Numbered from the stretch's first letter, positions 25,501 through 33,678 are shown. The stretch is DNA of 64,000 nt from Archangium sp. (GCA_030681645.1 JAUXRX010000049.1:372001-436000); one strand, 5' to 3'. Numbers and translations are program-made. The notes: generated by a model not told the origin, from the sequence alone.

Positions 25501-25924
25501 GCAGCACCTGGGGCATGCCCTCGACGACGGGCGGGGTGTAGTCGATGTTGAACTCGACCGACTCGCCGGTGCCGACCACGGTCTCCTCGGTGAAGGCGAC
25601 GTTGAAGACGGGCGAGGGGTCGTCGACGAAGCCGCCGACCTTCGCGGGGTCGCCGCTGACCTTGGCGAACTTCTGGATCACCAGGGTGCCGCGGCCCACG
25701 TTCTGAACGGTGAGCTTCTGGGTGACGGTCTTGCCCATCGAGACCGTGCCGAAGTCGTAGAGGCCGTCGTCGCCGGCGATCTGGGTGTTGGTGGCGTCGG
25801 TGTAGATGATGCGCACTTCGCCCTTGTTGCGAATGCCACCGCCACCGTCGTCGCAGCGGCAGCCCTGCACGACGAGGGTGAACAACGAGGCAGCCAGAAC
25901 CAGCTTGAGCGACGACGATTTCAT
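22556..25924 (-). CDS. Large lipoprotein with ASH/HYDIN-like beta domains and a von Willebrand A domain
   Basis: The start at 25924 is preferred to an ATG four codons earlier because GGAG lies six bases before it. The signal ends L-V-V-Q-G-C (Cys22), so the 1122-residue protein is lipid-anchored. Residues 45-800 hold repeated Ig-like domains of the ASH/choice-of-anchor type (recurring L-D-F-G-x-V/A-x-x-G and L-x-V-x-N-V-G). From about 833 there is a von Willebrand A domain with the metal site D839-D-S-C-S843. Together these suggest a surface adhesin or a scaffold. It is the first gene of the operon that continues with the giant fused protein and the Cys-rich lipoprotein. The 193 bases upstream, shared with the divergent mutS-like gene, should hold both promoters. 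Confidence 0.85.
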   Translation of the reverse strand: MKSSSLKLVLAASLFTLVVQGCRCDDGGGGIRNKGEVRIIYTDATNTQIAGDDGLYDFGTVSMGKTVTQKLTVQNVGRGTLVIQKFAKVSGDPAKVGGFVDDPSPVFNVAFTEETVVGTGESVEFNIDYTPPVVEGMPQVLHETVLTMTSGDVEAGKENASITLKGTAVSGECDLPASLDFGAVARGDSFSIEYDFVNQRPIETRAYLGAVESQQGDGIFVISPDSPKGEFLLAAMRSKTATFTFKPTEAREYIATVRMRRAEGCPEKPVRLVGTGVAAVIGWTPATLDFGYAPPGTTVNGEITFTNLSLRPATLTVLSTREGTNPSNVFKVIETDTADLTRVTIPPGVRDSSTMLGIAPGTVKVKLTFKPVVLGPRAGQLTAATEFTSQPMISVNLRGVGGGPDIDARPAPTLNFGRIAYFAGANPASFANRKLTVQNVGTRPTPADPRANLKLGQPDGAGGFIKPYWEVTAGTGSSLSEICVGTFDSSTMTCTDDLPMSGAGRYDPIQGLEAGGATSILDIPIRITPNGLGTREFTLRLFSNDPDEPVTTITVTANSVMLPPCDVEITPIALAFGIVSPPAIRDLGFTVRNRLTGPADVCLMSNLQLLPEVGTPTGMPAVFSLPGGPINELDLMPGETRQVMVRAWPQGQLPPVPVQVSGKVSFNLANPVQPLAEVALTATIANSCLTISPSTLDFGTVKKDCNSPNRNFQIYNSCSTDVVINNATMGSAAGEGPTGPNCNTSMTTNQPCPEFFVVSGITGGTRVTPGSSTPVTFSLKYRPINYGPDTGAFVISVTQGGQPLDYVVALQGRGDMEGLNTDTFRQDTKPKADILLVIDDSCSMGDKQTALAQNMASFLQYATSNQVDFHLGVTNTELSGSTAALAGTLHATAAGNKILRPTTPNLQTEFADLVNVGTSGYSESCMDPATRALTAPNITDPAKNAGFLRQEAVLAVVCVTDARDQAPQAPAFYLNQLINIRGAQRSGQFTYNVVGPFLPSSPSGCSYDDPNDGRHDFMVAQTNGVKDEICTPNWAVALERIGKNAFGYRTNFFLTSRPDLAAPTGIQVAIDGMPIPAIDPDPNLMSRIWEYDATNNSINFEPLYVPEPGKTLTVTYQAACIP

Positions 25925-26117
25925 CGGTGTCTCCATCGTGACGGACGCGAAAGTTGGTGGGGGGAACCCGGCGCGTCACCCCACAAACTCGAAACGATTC
26001 AATGCACTTGGCACAAACCCAAAGGGACGGTCAACTGGTTGTCGTGCGCGTAACAACGGGGTTTTGTAAATCCCACTGGCACTCGCTGACGCATTGCACC
26101 AAACAGCAGCTTCCTCC

Positions 26118-27923
26118 ATGGCACCTGCACGAGCCGAATACGAAACGCGCGTGACGCAGTTCCGCGCCGAGCTGGTGGCGCTCGACCGCTCGGGCGGGCG
26201 GCTGGCGAACCTGCGAACGATCACCTTCCTGGGCTTCCTCGGGCTCGGCTTCGCGGTGGGCTTCGACAAGATCCCCCGCTGGGGGCTTTGGGGGGCGCTG
26301 GCGTGCCTGGCCGCCTACATCGCGCTCGCGGTCGTCCACGCGGGCGTCATTCGCCGGGAGGACCTGGCGAAGATGCGGCTCTCGCTCAACGAGCGGGGGC
26401 TGCTGCGGCTGCAGGGGCGGTGGCACGACTTCCCTTCGACCGGGGAAGGCCGCGTGCCCGACGGGCACCTCTACGGGGGCGATCTGGATCTCACCGGGCG
26501 GGGCAGCCTCTTCCAGCGCCTCGACGACACCGGGACGGCCGCGGGTGAGCAGCGGCTGCTCGACTGGTTGATGACGCCGGCGGAGAACGCCAGGGCGATC
26601 CGCGAGCGACAGGACGCGGTGCGTGAGCTGGCCCCCTTGATCGACTTCCGCCAGACGCTGGTGGCCGAGGCGCGCATGGCCGGAAAGAAGGACAAGGCGG
26701 ACCCTTCGAAGTTCCTCAAGTGGGCCGAGGCGCCCTCCACGCTCGACGCCATCCGCTGGGCGTGGCCGGTCGCGCACGTGCTGCCGGTGGTCACCATCGG
26801 GGCGGGGCTGCTCTCGGCCAACGAGGTGATCCCCAACGCCCTGCCCTTCTGGATCGGCCTCCTCGTCCAGATCGCGATCGTGGTGGCGACGCGCAAGCCG
26901 ATCGGCGCGATGTGGGAAGCGCTGGCCATGGGCGAGCGCGGCTTCATTCGCTTCGAAGAGACCTTCGCGGCGATCGACGCGCAGAAGTTCACCGGCGCGC
27001 GGCTGGCGGCGCTGCAGCTGGGGCTCATGTCCGGCCCGCCCGTGTCGACGCGGCTGCGCCAGTTCGCGCGGCTGATGGGCTTCGCCGAGCTCAAGCACTC
27101 GGGGCAGATGCACCCGATCATCAACGCGCTGACGCTGTGGGACCTGCTGGTGCTCTTCCGCATCGATCGCTGGCGCGCTGCGCACGGCAGCGGCGCGCGG
27201 AAGTGGTTCGAGTCGCTCGCCGAGCTGGAAGCGCTCTCGTCGTTCGCCACCTGGCACTTCGAGCGGCCCGAAGACGCGTTCCCCGAGGTGGACGACGGGC
27301 CGGTGCACGTCGAAGCGACGGACCTGGGGCACCCGCTGCTCGAGAAGCCCGTTCGCAACGACGTGACCCTGGCGGCGCCGGGCACGGGGCTGGTGATCAC
27401 CGGCTCGAACATGAGCGGCAAGACCACCCTGATGCGCGCCACGGGGATCAACACGGTGATGGCGCTGGCGGGCCTGCCGGTGTGCGCGACCCGGATGAAG
27501 GTGTCGCGGGTGCAGGTGCTGACCAGCATGCGCGTGCACGACTCGCTCGAGCGCGGCGTGTCGTACTTCTACGCCGAGGTGCAGCGCATCAAGACGGTGC
27601 TCGACACCGCGAAGCTGCACAAGGATCGCTGCCTGTTCTTCCTCGACGAGCTGTTCATGGGCACCAACGCGAAGGAACGGCAGATCGCCTCGCGCCAGCT
27701 GCTGTTGATGCTGCTCGATCTCGGCGCCGCCGGCGCGGTCACCACGCACGACCTGTCGATCTGCGAGCTGTCGAAGGAACGGCCCGAGACGATCCGCAAC
27801 GTGCACTTCCGCGACGAGGTGAAGGAAGGCGAGATGACCTTCGACTACAAGCTGCGCGACGGCGTGGTGCAGACGACGAACGCGCTCGAGGTGCTGCGGC
27901 GCGCGGGAGTGCAGATCACCTGA
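26118..27923 (+). CDS. Membrane-anchored MutS-family ATPase
   Basis: The C-terminal third (about 430-600) is a MutS-type ABC ATPase: Walker A G-S-N-M-S-G-K-T-T, Walker B L-F-F-L-D-E-L, and T-T-H-D as the switch His region. The mismatch-binding and connector domains of true MutS are absent. The N-terminal part has four likely membrane helices, two at about 35-70 and two at about 205-245. It therefore belongs to a group of membrane-bound MutS paralogues whose job is unknown; mismatch repair is unlikely. Start: the ATG at 26118 is used; a TTG 24 bases earlier is possible, and neither has a good ribosome site. It is a single gene between a divergent and a convergent neighbour. Confidence 0.85.
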   Translation: MAPARAEYETRVTQFRAELVALDRSGGRLANLRTITFLGFLGLGFAVGFDKIPRWGLWGALACLAAYIALAVVHAGVIRREDLAKMRLSLNERGLLRLQGRWHDFPSTGEGRVPDGHLYGGDLDLTGRGSLFQRLDDTGTAAGEQRLLDWLMTPAENARAIRERQDAVRELAPLIDFRQTLVAEARMAGKKDKADPSKFLKWAEAPSTLDAIRWAWPVAHVLPVVTIGAGLLSANEVIPNALPFWIGLLVQIAIVVATRKPIGAMWEALAMGERGFIRFEETFAAIDAQKFTGARLAALQLGLMSGPPVSTRLRQFARLMGFAELKHSGQMHPIINALTLWDLLVLFRIDRWRAAHGSGARKWFESLAELEALSSFATWHFERPEDAFPEVDDGPVHVEATDLGHPLLEKPVRNDVTLAAPGTGLVITGSNMSGKTTLMRATGINTVMALAGLPVCATRMKVSRVQVLTSMRVHDSLERGVSYFYAEVQRIKTVLDTAKLHKDRCLFFLDELFMGTNAKERQIASRQLLLMLLDLGAAGAVTTHDLSICELSKERPETIRNVHFRDEVKEGEMTFDYKLRDGVVQTTNALEVLRRAGVQIT

Positions 27924-27925
27924 CT

Positions 27926-27966
27926 CCCTCTCCCTGCGCCAGCGGGGAGAGGGCCGGGGTGAGGGG
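27926..27966. repeat. REP-like hairpin (CCCTCTCCC...GGGAGAGGG...GGGTGAGGGG) between convergent genes
   Basis: CCCTCTCCC (27926-27934) pairs perfectly with GGGAGAGGG (27945-27953); the trailing GGGGTGAGGGG completes a motif found scattered in many high-GC bacterial genomes. It fills the 55-base gap between the stops of the mutS-like and CNNM genes and could end transcription from both sides. Confidence 0.65.
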
Positions 27967-27978
27967 CCAATCCACCGC

Positions 27979-29334
27979 CTACTTCACCGGCTCGAGGCTG
28001 GGCGCTGACGGAGCCGAGGGCGAGGGGTTCACCACCCGCGGCTCGATGCGCACCGTCACCACGCGCGGCCCCTCGGTCGCGATGGTCACCACCCGGTAGT
28101 CATCCATCATCCACACGTCGCCGGTCACCGGCACCCGGCCCAGCTTCGCCATGAGGAAGCCGGCGATGGTGGTGACCTGCGTCTTGTCGACGTCGAACTC
28201 GACCTCGAGGGTGTGCTCGATGTCGTCGAGCTGCGCGGTGCCGGGGAGCTCGAGCTTTCCGCCGGGCAGCTTCTGCATGGGCTCGACCTTGCGGCCCAGC
28301 TCGGCCACCTTGCCCACCAGCTCGGCCACCACGTTCGCGAGCGTGATCAGCCCCGAGGTGCCGCCGTGCTCGTCGACCACCACGGCGATCTGCTTGTTGC
28401 GCCGCTTGAACTCGTTGAGCAGCTGATCGAGGGTGATGTTCTCGGGCACGAAGAGCACCGGCCGCTGCACCTGCGCCAGCGACTTCAGCTCGTGCCGTCC
28501 GTGCAGGTAAAAGAGGTCCTTCACGTTCACCAGGCCCTCGACGCGATCGAGCGAGCCGCGGATCACCGGCACCCAGGTGTGGCCCGCCGCGTAGGCCGCG
28601 GCCAGGTTCTCCTCGAGGGTCAGCTCGAGATCGAGCGCCTTCATCTGCGAACGCGGCACGAGCACCTGGCGCGCCGTCTTTTCCATCATCGACAGCGCGC
28701 GGTGCAGCAGCTCGGCCTGTTGCTTCTGCAGGCCGCCCGCCTCGGCCGACGAGGTGAACACCATGCGCAGCTCGTCTTGCGAGAGCGCCTCTTCGTGCTC
28801 GGCGTTCGCGCCGCCCAGGCCCAGCAGCTTGAGCACCAGCTTGGTGCCGCCGTTGAGCAGCGCGATCACCGGGTAGAACAGCACGTAGAAGATGCGCATC
28901 GGCCAGGCGAGGAAGAGCGCGGTGCCTTCGGCCCGGGTGATCGCCACCGTCTTGGGCACCTGCTCACCCACCACGATGTGGAGGAAGGTGATGATGCCGA
29001 ACGCGAGGATCACCCCGATGGTGTGGGCGATCGCCTGCGAGGTCTCGCCCGCGGGCGCGACCTTCAGCACCAGCGGCTCGATCAAGTGGGCGAACGCCGG
29101 CTCACCGACCCAGCCCAGCGCCAGCGAGGCGAGCGTGATGCCCACCTGCGAGGCGGACAGCCAGATGTCGAGGTTCTTGCGCATGGTGAGCGCCAGCGCC
29201 GCGCCCGCCCGTTCCTGCTCCACCAGCGCCTCGAGCTGCGTCTGCCGCACCTTCACCAGCGCGAACTCGATCGCGACGAAGAAGCCGTTGGCCAGCACCA
29301 GCCCCAGGGCGAGGAAGAGAGAGCCGAGCTCCAT
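27979..29334 (-). CDS. CNNM/CorC-type membrane protein (DUF21, two CBS, CorC_HlyC domain), paralogue 1
   Basis: This 451-residue protein of the HlyC/CorC (UPF0053) family is linked to magnesium or cobalt efflux and often misnamed haemolysin. It has a DUF21 membrane domain with three or four helices (1-190, motif V-G-E-Q-V-P-K), a CBS pair (about 205-330) and a C-terminal CorC_HlyC domain (about 350-435, with D-E-H-G-G-T-S-G just before). Its ATG overlaps the stop of the TPR gene as TGATG, so it is translationally coupled. A Pro/Ser-rich tail ends the protein. A second, divergent paralogue lies at 31553-32869. Confidence 0.9.
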   Translation of the reverse strand: MELGSLFLALGLVLANGFFVAIEFALVKVRQTQLEALVEQERAGAALALTMRKNLDIWLSASQVGITLASLALGWVGEPAFAHLIEPLVLKVAPAGETSQAIAHTIGVILAFGIITFLHIVVGEQVPKTVAITRAEGTALFLAWPMRIFYVLFYPVIALLNGGTKLVLKLLGLGGANAEHEEALSQDELRMVFTSSAEAGGLQKQQAELLHRALSMMEKTARQVLVPRSQMKALDLELTLEENLAAAYAAGHTWVPVIRGSLDRVEGLVNVKDLFYLHGRHELKSLAQVQRPVLFVPENITLDQLLNEFKRRNKQIAVVVDEHGGTSGLITLANVVAELVGKVAELGRKVEPMQKLPGGKLELPGTAQLDDIEHTLEVEFDVDKTQVTTIAGFLMAKLGRVPVTGDVWMMDDYRVVTIATEGPRVVTVRIEPRVVNPSPSAPSAPSLEPVK

Positions 29335-30149
29335 CAGCGCAGGGCCTCGAACTCGGCCTCGCCCTCGAGTGCTTCGAACATCGGGTCGGCCTTGAGCCAG
29401 CCAGCCACCTTCACCCGGTCGACCTTGAGGGCGAGCTTGAGGTGCTCGATGGCGTCGGCCTTGCGGCCCCACTGCGCGTAGAGCGCGGCGAGGTTGTAGA
29501 CGAGCAGCAGGTCGTCGCTCTTGAGCTCCTTGGCCTTCTCGTAGGCGCGCTCGGCCTCGGCGTAGAAACCCTTCTGCGCGTAGCAGATGCCCAGGTCGAG
29601 CCAGGCCTCGAAGTTCTCCGGCTCGAGGCGGGTCACGTCTTTCAACTGGGTGATCGCCGAGCGGTAGTCGCCCTCGTCCATCTGCAGCCCGGCCAGCTCG
29701 TGGCGGGGGAAGGGATCGGACGGGTCGAGCTCGATGGCGGTGCGCAGCTCTTTGACCGCTTCTTCGCCGCGCCCGGCGTCGGCGTAGGTGAGGCCCAGGT
29801 TGAGGTGCGCGTCGGGGTAGTCGGGCTCGAGCTCGATGGCGGTCTGGTACTCGCTGATGGCGAAGTCGAGCGCGTGGGCCGAGAGGAAGCAGGCCAGGTT
29901 GTAGTGCGCGGTGGCGCTGTCAGGCTCGAGCCGCAGCGACACCAGGTACGCGTCGAGCGCGTCGCGGAACTGCTTCTTCTCGGCGAAGACGGTCGCGAGG
30001 TTGTCGTGCGCGTGCGAGGAGTTGGGATCGAGCTCGATGGCCTTCTTGAACTCCTTCAAGGCCTCGTCGAGCCAGCCCCGATCGGCCAGTTCTATTCCGC
30101 GCGAGTTGTGCTCGTCGGATGAAGCGATGGAGTCCTTCTCTCGAGCCAT
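29334..30149 (-). CDS. Tetratricopeptide-repeat protein
   Basis: This 271-residue soluble protein has about seven TPR units of 34 residues from residue 12 to the end (recurring A-x-x-N-L-G/A-x-x-Y/F and A-I-E-L-x-P). It has no signal peptide or enzyme domain, so it is probably a cytoplasmic scaffold. It is cotranscribed with the CNNM-type gene through a TGATG overlap. It starts only 21 bases from the divergent CapA-like gene, so the promoters overlap. Confidence 0.85.
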   Translation of the reverse strand: MAREKDSIASSDEHNSRGIELADRGWLDEALKEFKKAIELDPNSSHAHDNLATVFAEKKQFRDALDAYLVSLRLEPDSATAHYNLACFLSAHALDFAISEYQTAIELEPDYPDAHLNLGLTYADAGRGEEAVKELRTAIELDPSDPFPRHELAGLQMDEGDYRSAITQLKDVTRLEPENFEAWLDLGICYAQKGFYAEAERAYEKAKELKSDDLLLVYNLAALYAQWGRKADAIEHLKLALKVDRVKVAGWLKADPMFEALEGEAEFEALR

Positions 30150-30170
30150 GCAGGATGCTCACTACCAAGA

Positions 30171-31271
30171 ATGATCGCCCTCGTCCTGCCGCTGTTGATC
30201 GCCGCTCCCCCACCCGAACTCACGGTGCTCGTCTCAGGCGACGTGACGCTCGGGTACCACTACGAGGAATACGTCGACGAGCAGGTGAAGAAGGGCAAGC
30301 CGAAGGACGAGCTGCTGGCCTGGGGCTTCGCGAAGGTGCGCCCCCTCACCACGAAGGCCGACCTGTTCGTGGTCAACCTCGAGTGCCCCTTCACCGAGCG
30401 CGGGGAGAAGATCGCCAAGAACTTCAACTTCCGCGCGCGGCCCGAATTGGTGGCGGCGCTGGTGGCCGGCGGCGTCGACGTGGTCAGCCTCGCGAACAAC
30501 CACATGATCGACTACGGCCCCGAGGGCCTCTTCGACACGCTGAGCACCCTCGACACGCACGGCATCGTGCACTTCGGCGCCGCGCGGACGCTGGCAGAAG
30601 CGAGGGCGCCCGCGATCGTCGAGAAGAACGGCGTCACCATCGCCTTCCTCGGGTACTTCTTCCTGGGGGATCGCAACATCGAGCCCGCGCAGGTGATCGC
30701 CACCGAGGGTCAGCCGGGCGTCGCCGGCCACTTCAGCGACACCGCCGCGCTCAAGGCGATGCTGGAAGCCGACATCCGCGCGGCGAAGAAGAAGGCCGAT
30801 CACGTCATCCCCTTCTTTCACTGGGGGCGCGAGAGCCGCGGGCAACCCGAGCCGTACCAGCTCGAGGTGGCCCACCACGCGATCGACTCCGGCGCGTCGG
30901 CGGTGCTGGGCTCGCACCCGCATGTGCTGCAGGGCCTGGAGGTCTACAAGGGCGCGCCCATCGTCTACTCGCTGGGCAACTTCGTCTTCGGCGGCAACTG
31001 GGACCCGAAGGACAAGCGCACCGCGCTGGTCGAGCTCAAGCTGACGAAGACCGCGGTGAAGGCGATCAAGGTGGTGCCCGCCTACAGCGACGCGTTCCCC
31101 GAGGTGCCGGTGCAGCCGTACCTGGCCGAGGGGGAGAAGGCCGACGCGGTGCTGCGGCACCTGGCCAACTTGTCGGCCGGGTTCCCGGCGACGATCCCCC
31201 AGCTGAAAGACATCAAGCCGGCACCGGACGACCTGCGTCCAGATGCCGGCTCGAGTCTTCCTGCGAAGTAG
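30171..31271 (+). CDS. CapA-family metallophosphatase-fold protein, exported
   Basis: The 366-residue protein carries a PGA_cap (CapA/PgsA) domain over nearly its full length. Family motifs are S-G-D-V-T-L-G at 22-28, N-L-E-C-P, L-A-N-N-H-M-x-D, H-W-G-R-E and G-S-H-P-H-V-L-Q, i.e. the His/Asp/Asn metal ligands of the calcineurin-like fold. A short hydrophobic N-terminus (about 1-12) could be a signal peptide. CapA proteins serve poly-gamma-glutamate capsule export or anchoring, but no capB/capC is nearby, so the substrate here is open. The protein ends just before a copy of the dispersed repeat. Confidence 0.87.
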   Translation: MIALVLPLLIAAPPPELTVLVSGDVTLGYHYEEYVDEQVKKGKPKDELLAWGFAKVRPLTTKADLFVVNLECPFTERGEKIAKNFNFRARPELVAALVAGGVDVVSLANNHMIDYGPEGLFDTLSTLDTHGIVHFGAARTLAEARAPAIVEKNGVTIAFLGYFFLGDRNIEPAQVIATEGQPGVAGHFSDTAALKAMLEADIRAAKKKADHVIPFFHWGRESRGQPEPYQLEVAHHAIDSGASAVLGSHPHVLQGLEVYKGAPIVYSLGNFVFGGNWDPKDKRTALVELKLTKTAVKAIKVVPAYSDAFPEVPVQPYLAEGEKADAVLRHLANLSAGFPATIPQLKDIKPAPDDLRPDAGSSLPAK

Positions 31272-31298
31272 CGCCTCGACTCCGCTCGGCGTGAACGG
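31272..31298 (+). repeat. Dispersed ~26-bp repeat, copy 2
   Basis: It begins at the first base after the CapA-like stop codon and reads CGCCTCGACTCCGCTCGG then CGTGAACGG. It is the same family as 13588-13615, 50688-50714 and 61950-61974. Confidence 0.7.
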
Positions 31299-31333
31299 AG
31301 AGGACTCGAGGAGATCGGTTCAGCCCAGACCGC

Positions 31334-31450
31334 TCAGTACTTGCCCTTGGCCTTGCGCGCGCGAACGCGACGGCGCTTGAGCGCGTGCTTCTTCACCTTC
31401 GCGCGGTTCTTCAGCTTCTTCTTGCTCCGGTTCGACTTGACTGCCGGCAT
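31334..31450 (-). CDS. Small, very basic 38-residue protein
   Basis: The ATG at 31450 has GGAG six bases before it and a well-spaced promoter (31485-31513). The peptide has about 20 Lys/Arg in 38 residues, no acidic residues and no hydrophobic stretch. It starts M-P-A-V-K-S-N-R-S and ends A-K-G-K-Y. It resembles small ribosome-associated proteins (bTHX or COX24/AURKAIP1 type) in size and charge, but I cannot assign it to a family. Nucleic-acid or ribosome binding is the natural inference. Confidence 0.7.
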   Translation of the reverse strand: MPAVKSNRSKKKLKNRAKVKKHALKRRRVRARKAKGKY

Positions 31451-31484
31451 GAGATTCTCCGTGGTGCTGCGTGAGTGAGGGAGG

Positions 31485-31513
31485 CTGATACATGAGCGGG
31501 CCACCACCGACAA
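31485..31513 (-). promoter_or_regulatory. Sigma-70-type promoter for the 38-residue basic protein
   Basis: On the minus strand TTGTCG (31513-31508) and TATCAG (31490-31485) are 17 bases apart, each matching four of six consensus bases. Transcription would start about 27 bases before the ATG at 31450. Confidence 0.55.
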
Positions 31514-31552
31514 TGCGAAATGAGGGGTGGGTCAGATGAGGAGCCAGGGCGA

Positions 31553-32869
31553 TCAACCCCGCGACCCAAGACGGGCCAGGGCGCCCGGGGGCAAGTGAAG
31601 CCGAACGGAGCGGACCCGACGCGGTGAGGCGTCGATGATCTCGAGCTTGACGCCATCCTCGGTGACCAGGACGTCGCCGACCGCCGGGATCTGCCTGGCC
31701 AGCGCGAGACACAGCCCCGCGACCGTGACCCAGTCGCCTTCAGGCAGCTCCACGCCCAGCTCCCGGTTGATTTCCCGAATGGGGGCCGTGCCCCGCACCG
31801 TGACGAGCCCATCAGCGTCCCGGTGGATGAGCTCGGGCTGGTTTCTGGCGTGCTCGCTGAAGATCTCGCCGACCAGCTCCTCGAGCACGTCCTCGAGGGT
31901 GATGATTCCAGCCAGGCCGCCGTGCTCGTCGACCACCACGCAGAACGGGACCCGGCGCGTGCGCATCTCCGTCAACAACTCGACGGCGTTCTTTCCCATC
32001 GGCACGTAGAAGGCGGGGCGAATGAGGTCCTCGAGCACGAAGAGGGCCTCGTCCCACGCCATGGCCAGCACGTCCTTGATGCTCAGGTAACCCACCACGT
32101 GATCGAGGTCGCCGGCGACCACCGGGAAGCGGGAATGGGTGTGCTCGAGCATGACCCGCCGCAGCTCGTCGCGCGACGCGTCCCGGCGCAGCGAGACCAC
32201 GCTGGTGCGCGGCACCATCACGTCACTCGCCACGAGGTCTGGGAGCGCCAGGGCCCTCGCCGCGATCTCCCCCGCCTGGGCGTTCACCGTGCCAGCCTGG
32301 GTGGCCTCGGTCATCAGCTCGACCAGCTCGTCGGCCGAGAGCCTGGCCTCGACGAAGCTCGTCTGGTCCTTGAAGGGCCGGAGCACCAGGTTGGAGCTGG
32401 CCGTCAAGAACCAGATGAGCGGCCGCATCGCGACCGAGAGCGCGAGCAGCGGGCGCGCGACGATCAGCGAGTAGCGCTCTGCCGCCTTGAGCGCGAGCGA
32501 CTTGGGGACGAGCTCGCCGAACACCAGCGAGAGGTAGGACACGATGGTGACGACGACGGCGAGGGCGAGCTCTTCGGCCCACGGCGCGATGAGGCTCCAC
32601 CGGGCGAACACCGTCGCGAGGTCGCCCGCGAAGGTCGCGCCACCGAACGCCCCGGCGGTCGCGCCCACGACCGTGATGCCCACCTGCACGGTCGCGAAGA
32701 AGCGCTCGGGGTTCGCCCTGAGCGACTGCGCCGCCAGCGCCGCCTTGCTGCCGGCCTCGACCCGCTCGCGCAGCCGCCCCGGCCGCACAGAGATCACGGC
32801 GATCTCCGCGCCCGCGAGGATGCCGTTCGCGAGCACGAGGGCGAGGATGATCAGGATCTCGATCGTCAT
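31553..32869 (-). CDS. CNNM/CorC-type membrane protein, paralogue 2
   Basis: This 438-residue protein has the same layout as the one at 27979-29334: DUF21 membrane domain (1-185, F-G-E-L-V-P-K-S), CBS pair (about 200-325), V-V-D-E-H-G-G-L-A-G, and a CorC_HlyC domain to the end. The start is the ATG at 32869, before M-T-I-E-I-L-I-I; upstream codons lack membrane character. It is divergent from the carbonic anhydrase gene. The sequence differs widely from paralogue 1, so they are not a recent duplication. A role in divalent-cation efflux or resistance is inferred from the family. Confidence 0.9.
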   Translation of the reverse strand: MTIEILIILALVLANGILAGAEIAVISVRPGRLRERVEAGSKAALAAQSLRANPERFFATVQVGITVVGATAGAFGGATFAGDLATVFARWSLIAPWAEELALAVVVTIVSYLSLVFGELVPKSLALKAAERYSLIVARPLLALSVAMRPLIWFLTASSNLVLRPFKDQTSFVEARLSADELVELMTEATQAGTVNAQAGEIAARALALPDLVASDVMVPRTSVVSLRRDASRDELRRVMLEHTHSRFPVVAGDLDHVVGYLSIKDVLAMAWDEALFVLEDLIRPAFYVPMGKNAVELLTEMRTRRVPFCVVVDEHGGLAGIITLEDVLEELVGEIFSEHARNQPELIHRDADGLVTVRGTAPIREINRELGVELPEGDWVTVAGLCLALARQIPAVGDVLVTEDGVKLEIIDASPRRVRSVRLHLPPGALARLGSRG

Positions 32870-32943
32870 TGGCCCGACGCTACTTCCAGCCGCCCCCGGG
32901 GGCCCGGAACCCCCGAAGTGAAAGTGACCTCGCGGCATGCGCC

Positions 32944-32972
32944 TTGACCCGGCCTGGGGCCGAAGTTATCCG
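32944..32972 (+). promoter_or_regulatory. Sigma-70-type promoter for the carbonic anhydrase gene
   Basis: TTGACC (32944-32949) and TATCCG (32967-32972) are separated by 17 bases. The predicted transcript would begin near 32979, which favours the ATG at 33001 over the in-frame ATG at 32983. Confidence 0.5.
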
Positions 32973-33000
32973 CCACGGTCTCATGCGAACGGATCCCCCG

Positions 33001-33678
33001 ATGCAGGTGCACACGCAAGACACCCAGGCCAACACCACCCCTCACCGAGCGCTGGAGTTCCTGCGCGAGGGCAACTCCCGCTTCGTCAAGAACCTCAAGA
33101 CCAACCGCGACCTGTTGCAGCAGGCCAACCAGACCCGTGACGGCCAGTGGCCCTTCGCGACGGTGCTCTCGTGCATCGACAGCCGCACGTCGGCCGAGCT
33201 GATCTTCGACCAGGGCCTGGGCGACATCTTCTCGATCCGCATCGCGGGCAACATCGTCAACACCGACATCCTCGGCAGCATGGAGTTCGCCTGCAACGTG
33301 GCCGGCAGCAAGCTGCTGGTGGTGCTGGGGCACACCCGCTGCGGGGCGATTAAGGGGGCCTGCGACCACGTCGAGATGGGCAACCTCACCGAGCTGCTCG
33401 CGAAGCTGCAGCCCGCCATCTACCAGGAGCGCACCTTCCTCGACGCCGCCCAACGCACCTCTGGCAACAAGGAGTTCGTCGAGAGCGTGGCCCGCATCAA
33501 CGTGCACCGCTCGGTCAAGGCGGTGGTCGAGCGCAGCTTCATCCTCGAGCAGCTCGTGGAAGATCAGAAGATCGGCGTGGTGGGCGCGATGCACCACCTC
33601 GACACCGGCCTGGTCGACTTCTACGAGGAGGATGCGGTGTTCACGCGGGCTGACGTGCAGCGGCTTCGTGGGCTGTAG
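33001..33678 (+). CDS. Beta-class carbonic anhydrase
   Basis: The enzyme interconverts CO2 and bicarbonate. The 225-residue protein shows the zinc ligands Cys58 (with the Asp60/Arg62 dyad in C-I-D-S-R), His111 and Cys114 (G-H-T-R-C-G). It is of the SulP-fusion-like/CynT-type clade with the N-terminus M-Q-V-H-T-Q-D-T. No signal peptide is seen, so it is cytoplasmic and probably feeds bicarbonate to carboxylases. The start at 33001 follows from the promoter position; a start at 32983 would add six residues. The convergent neighbour ends 34 bases downstream. Confidence 0.93.
   Translation: MQVHTQDTQANTTPHRALEFLREGNSRFVKNLKTNRDLLQQANQTRDGQWPFATVLSCIDSRTSAELIFDQGLGDIFSIRIAGNIVNTDILGSMEFACNVAGSKLLVVLGHTRCGAIKGACDHVEMGNLTELLAKLQPAIYQERTFLDAAQRTSGNKEFVESVARINVHRSVKAVVERSFILEQLVEDQKIGVVGAMHHLDTGLVDFYEEDAVFTRADVQRLRGL

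Noticed and set aside
25925..26117. Possible sigma-54 or sigma-70 promoters in the gap between the vWA lipoprotein and mutS-like genes
   Set aside because: TTGACC and TGGCAC words are present, but none has a partner box at proper spacing, so no promoter is called there.
26031..27806. Minus-strand open frame opposite the mutS-like gene
   Set aside because: Composition is that of a shadow frame, and the plus strand carries an intact ATPase domain.
29335..29472. Forty-six extra N-terminal codons on the first CNNM-type protein
   Set aside because: They lie inside the TPR gene on the same strand and read as Arg/Gly-rich noise; the TGATG start at 29334 begins directly with the first membrane helix.
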